From CAZPAN01 sp964581165 (GTDB lineage Bacteria; Actinomycetota; Coriobacteriia; Coriobacteriales; CADBOM01): a stretch of DNA of 21,981 bases. The stretch is from assembly GCA_964581165.1 (NCBI GenBank), contig CAZOMM010000033.1:1-21981 (forward strand), in the 5' to 3' direction. A program made the position numbers and the translations under genes. This document shows positions 20,794 through 21,981 of this stretch, one piece after another. The stretch's first letter is position 1. Each line of letters begins with the position of its first letter. The notes under the pieces are model-generated. The model was not told the DNA's origin. It did no database searches and worked only from the letters and a program-made list of their open reading frames with translations.

Positions 20794-21237
20794 TTGGTTT
20801 GGCGCAATGAGGAGTTGAACAGTTATCCAGTCGAACGATGGCATGGTGGCAATGCGCATCGTATTTCTAGAAAAGTTTTCCACCTTATGCGCGGAAATGT
20901 ATTTGAGATAGACAACAAGACATTGTTTGCGTTCGGCGGGGCAGCATCACACGATCGCGCTTGGAGGAAAGAGGGAATATCTTGGTGGCCTCAGGAGATG
21001 CCATCCGAAGATGAGTTTACACAAGCGGAAACCGCACTTGCCGAGCATGGTAACAAGATCGATTATATTGTTACCCATTGCGCACCTTCTTTGGTGCAGG
21101 CTCGTCTCAGCTTCGGCTATGAGCGAGATAGACTCACCGAGTTTCTTGAGTACTTACGTGAAACAGTTTCGTTTACTGCTTGGTGTTTTGGGCATTACCA
21201 CGTGGATTATTGTTTCGGAGATGGTTTCATATCCTAA
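20794..21237 (+). pseudogene. Metallophosphoesterase, truncated at both ends
   Basis: Residues after the first few match calcineurin-like phosphoesterases: ELNSYPVERWHGG, FHLMRGNVFEIDNKTLFAFG, IDYIVTHCAPSLVQ and WCFGHYH, the last two holding metal-binding histidines. The N-terminal DxH and GDxxD motifs are absent. Where GNHE is expected just before EELNSY the sequence reads WRNEE, an apparent small indel. Homology ends at GDGF near 21230, then two residues of antisense abiEii sequence and a TAA. It is probably inactive. Confidence 0.75.
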
Positions 21238-21486
21238 AAGCCTCCAGTCAAAGATCAGATCAATGTCTTCCGAGAAACGCTCAATGAGATTAAAGCCCTT
21301 TGATAGGCTTGTTCCACCTTTGAATGCAAACGAGTCTCTATACACAGACTCTCTGAATAGGTAATCGAGCGTCCAGCAAACCCAGAAGTCCTTCTCGACG
21401 ATGGCAGGGTGCATGCCTTTCTTCCGCGCGGCTACGACTAGCGCATCAGCGCGATCTGCTTGGGCTAATGCCGCGAACTCATACAT
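21154..21486 (-). pseudogene. AbiEii-type nucleotidyltransferase toxin, 3'-truncated
   Basis: The first ~87 residues match the AbiEii toxin family: MHPAIVEKDFWVCWTLDYL, FAFKGGTSLSKGFNLI and ERFSEDIDLIFDWRLLGYE. The nucleotidyltransferase GG(T/S) and DxD elements are present. After position 21226 the frame continues as antisense of the phosphoesterase (ISETIIHVV...), so most of the ~300-residue protein is lost. ATG 21486 has AAAAGGAGG upstream and overlaps the end of the abiEi-type gene by 8 bp. The toxin cannot be functional in this form. Confidence 0.8.
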
Positions 21487-21981
21487 GCTGTAGCCTCCTT
21501 TTCTGCATATCTCTTATCGCATCTCGCACCCATGCCGTGGCATTACGAGTCTCTGAGATAAGCTTCTCCATCTGTGAATCGTCAAGCCGAGAAGAAATGA
21601 TATCGAGCTTGTCTTTTGTAACACCGTCTTTGCCAAGCGCCTTTATCGCCTGAACTACGGTAGCAGAAATAGGATTTAGCTTCGATAGGTCGCGATTAGC
21701 TGTATGCCGAAACTCAATCGTATAAGGACCGTATTGATAAGTCCGATACGGTCCATCACTCACATAGCGCACGATTGAGGGCACCTGAGAATCAACACCA
21801 AGTCGATTAAGGGCCGTGTCCCCATACGGAGCAATATGCCACTCAAACTTTCGAGCGAGAGCCTCTGCTATCTCATCTGGACTAGCTGGTATCGCCTCAT
21901 TCAAAAAAGTGCTTTTTCGCGGTTTACGATAAAGCCCACGTATCGGTCGTTCCAACTTACCAGTTTCCACCATTCGGGAGA
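21479..21981 (-). CDS. AbiEi-type antitoxin (DUF6088), start outside window
   Basis: The frame runs in from the right edge and ends at TGA (21481-21479). Visible residues include ETGKLERPIRGLYRKPR, PDEIAEALARKFEWHIAPYG, DTALNRLGVDSQVPSIVRYV and EFRHTANRDLS, the pattern of transcriptional-regulator antitoxins of the AbiE type IV toxin-antitoxin system. The N-terminal winged helix mostly lies beyond the window. The methionine at 21973 is internal. It overlaps the downstream abiEii-like remnant by 8 bp, the normal AbiE order. It appears intact, while its toxin is broken. Confidence 0.8.
   Translation of the reverse strand, partial: SRMVETGKLERPIRGLYRKPRKSTFLNEAIPASPDEIAEALARKFEWHIAPYGDTALNRLGVDSQVPSIVRYVSDGPYRTYQYGPYTIEFRHTANRDLSKLNPISATVVQAIKALGKDGVTKDKLDIISSRLDDSQMEKLISETRNATAWVRDAIRDMQKRRLQHV

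Overview
The window looks like chromosome of a moderately AT-leaning Gram-positive actinobacterium. The best guess is a member of Coriobacteriia. The reasoning is the actinobacterial heat-shock layout dnaK-grpE-dnaJ-hspR followed by clpB, an LCP-type cell-wall ligase beside murA, a TTG start with a strong Shine-Dalgarno, and an accessory tail of a kind often seen in gut actinobacteria. The taxon is inferred, not demonstrated.

Layout. (1) 1-300 is the 3' end of hemL (tetrapyrrole synthesis), facing a minus-strand pair at 426-2467: arsenite methyltransferase arsM and, upstream of it, an aquaglyceroporin, probably an arsenic detoxification unit. (2) 2468-3008 is a repeat-rich spacer with a candidate operator. 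(3) A plus-strand run follows: a small XRE regulator, a 703-residue CPA1-type cation/proton antiporter, murA, and an LCP-family protein. (4) 9267-16516 is the chaperone block: a clear promoter, dnaK, grpE, dnaJ (zinc-finger-less), hspR (MerR-type repressor), a terminator overlapping the hspR stop codon, then clpB. (5) Next come punA and an unrecognised, apparently well-expressed 198-residue protein. (6) About 18260-21981 is a decayed accessory island: a macro-domain/vWA fragment fusion, a toxin-antitoxin-like pair, an XRE regulator riddled with stops, a DUF4177-like small protein, a 5'-truncated metallophosphoesterase, and an AbiEi/AbiEii (type IV toxin-antitoxin) locus whose toxin gene is cut off at the same point as the phosphoesterase.

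The most unusual signal runs across the whole housekeeping part. After seven of the genes (arsM, the antiporter, murA, the LCP gene, grpE, hspR, clpB) the DNA downstream of the stop codon is made of short degenerate direct repeats. The period differs from gene to gene: 14, 15, 16, 17 and 24 bp are seen, and two loci are irregular. In five of them the first copy clearly includes the last codons and the stop of that gene. The repeats look like local, gene-by-gene expansions rather than one dispersed family. I do not know a described system matching this.
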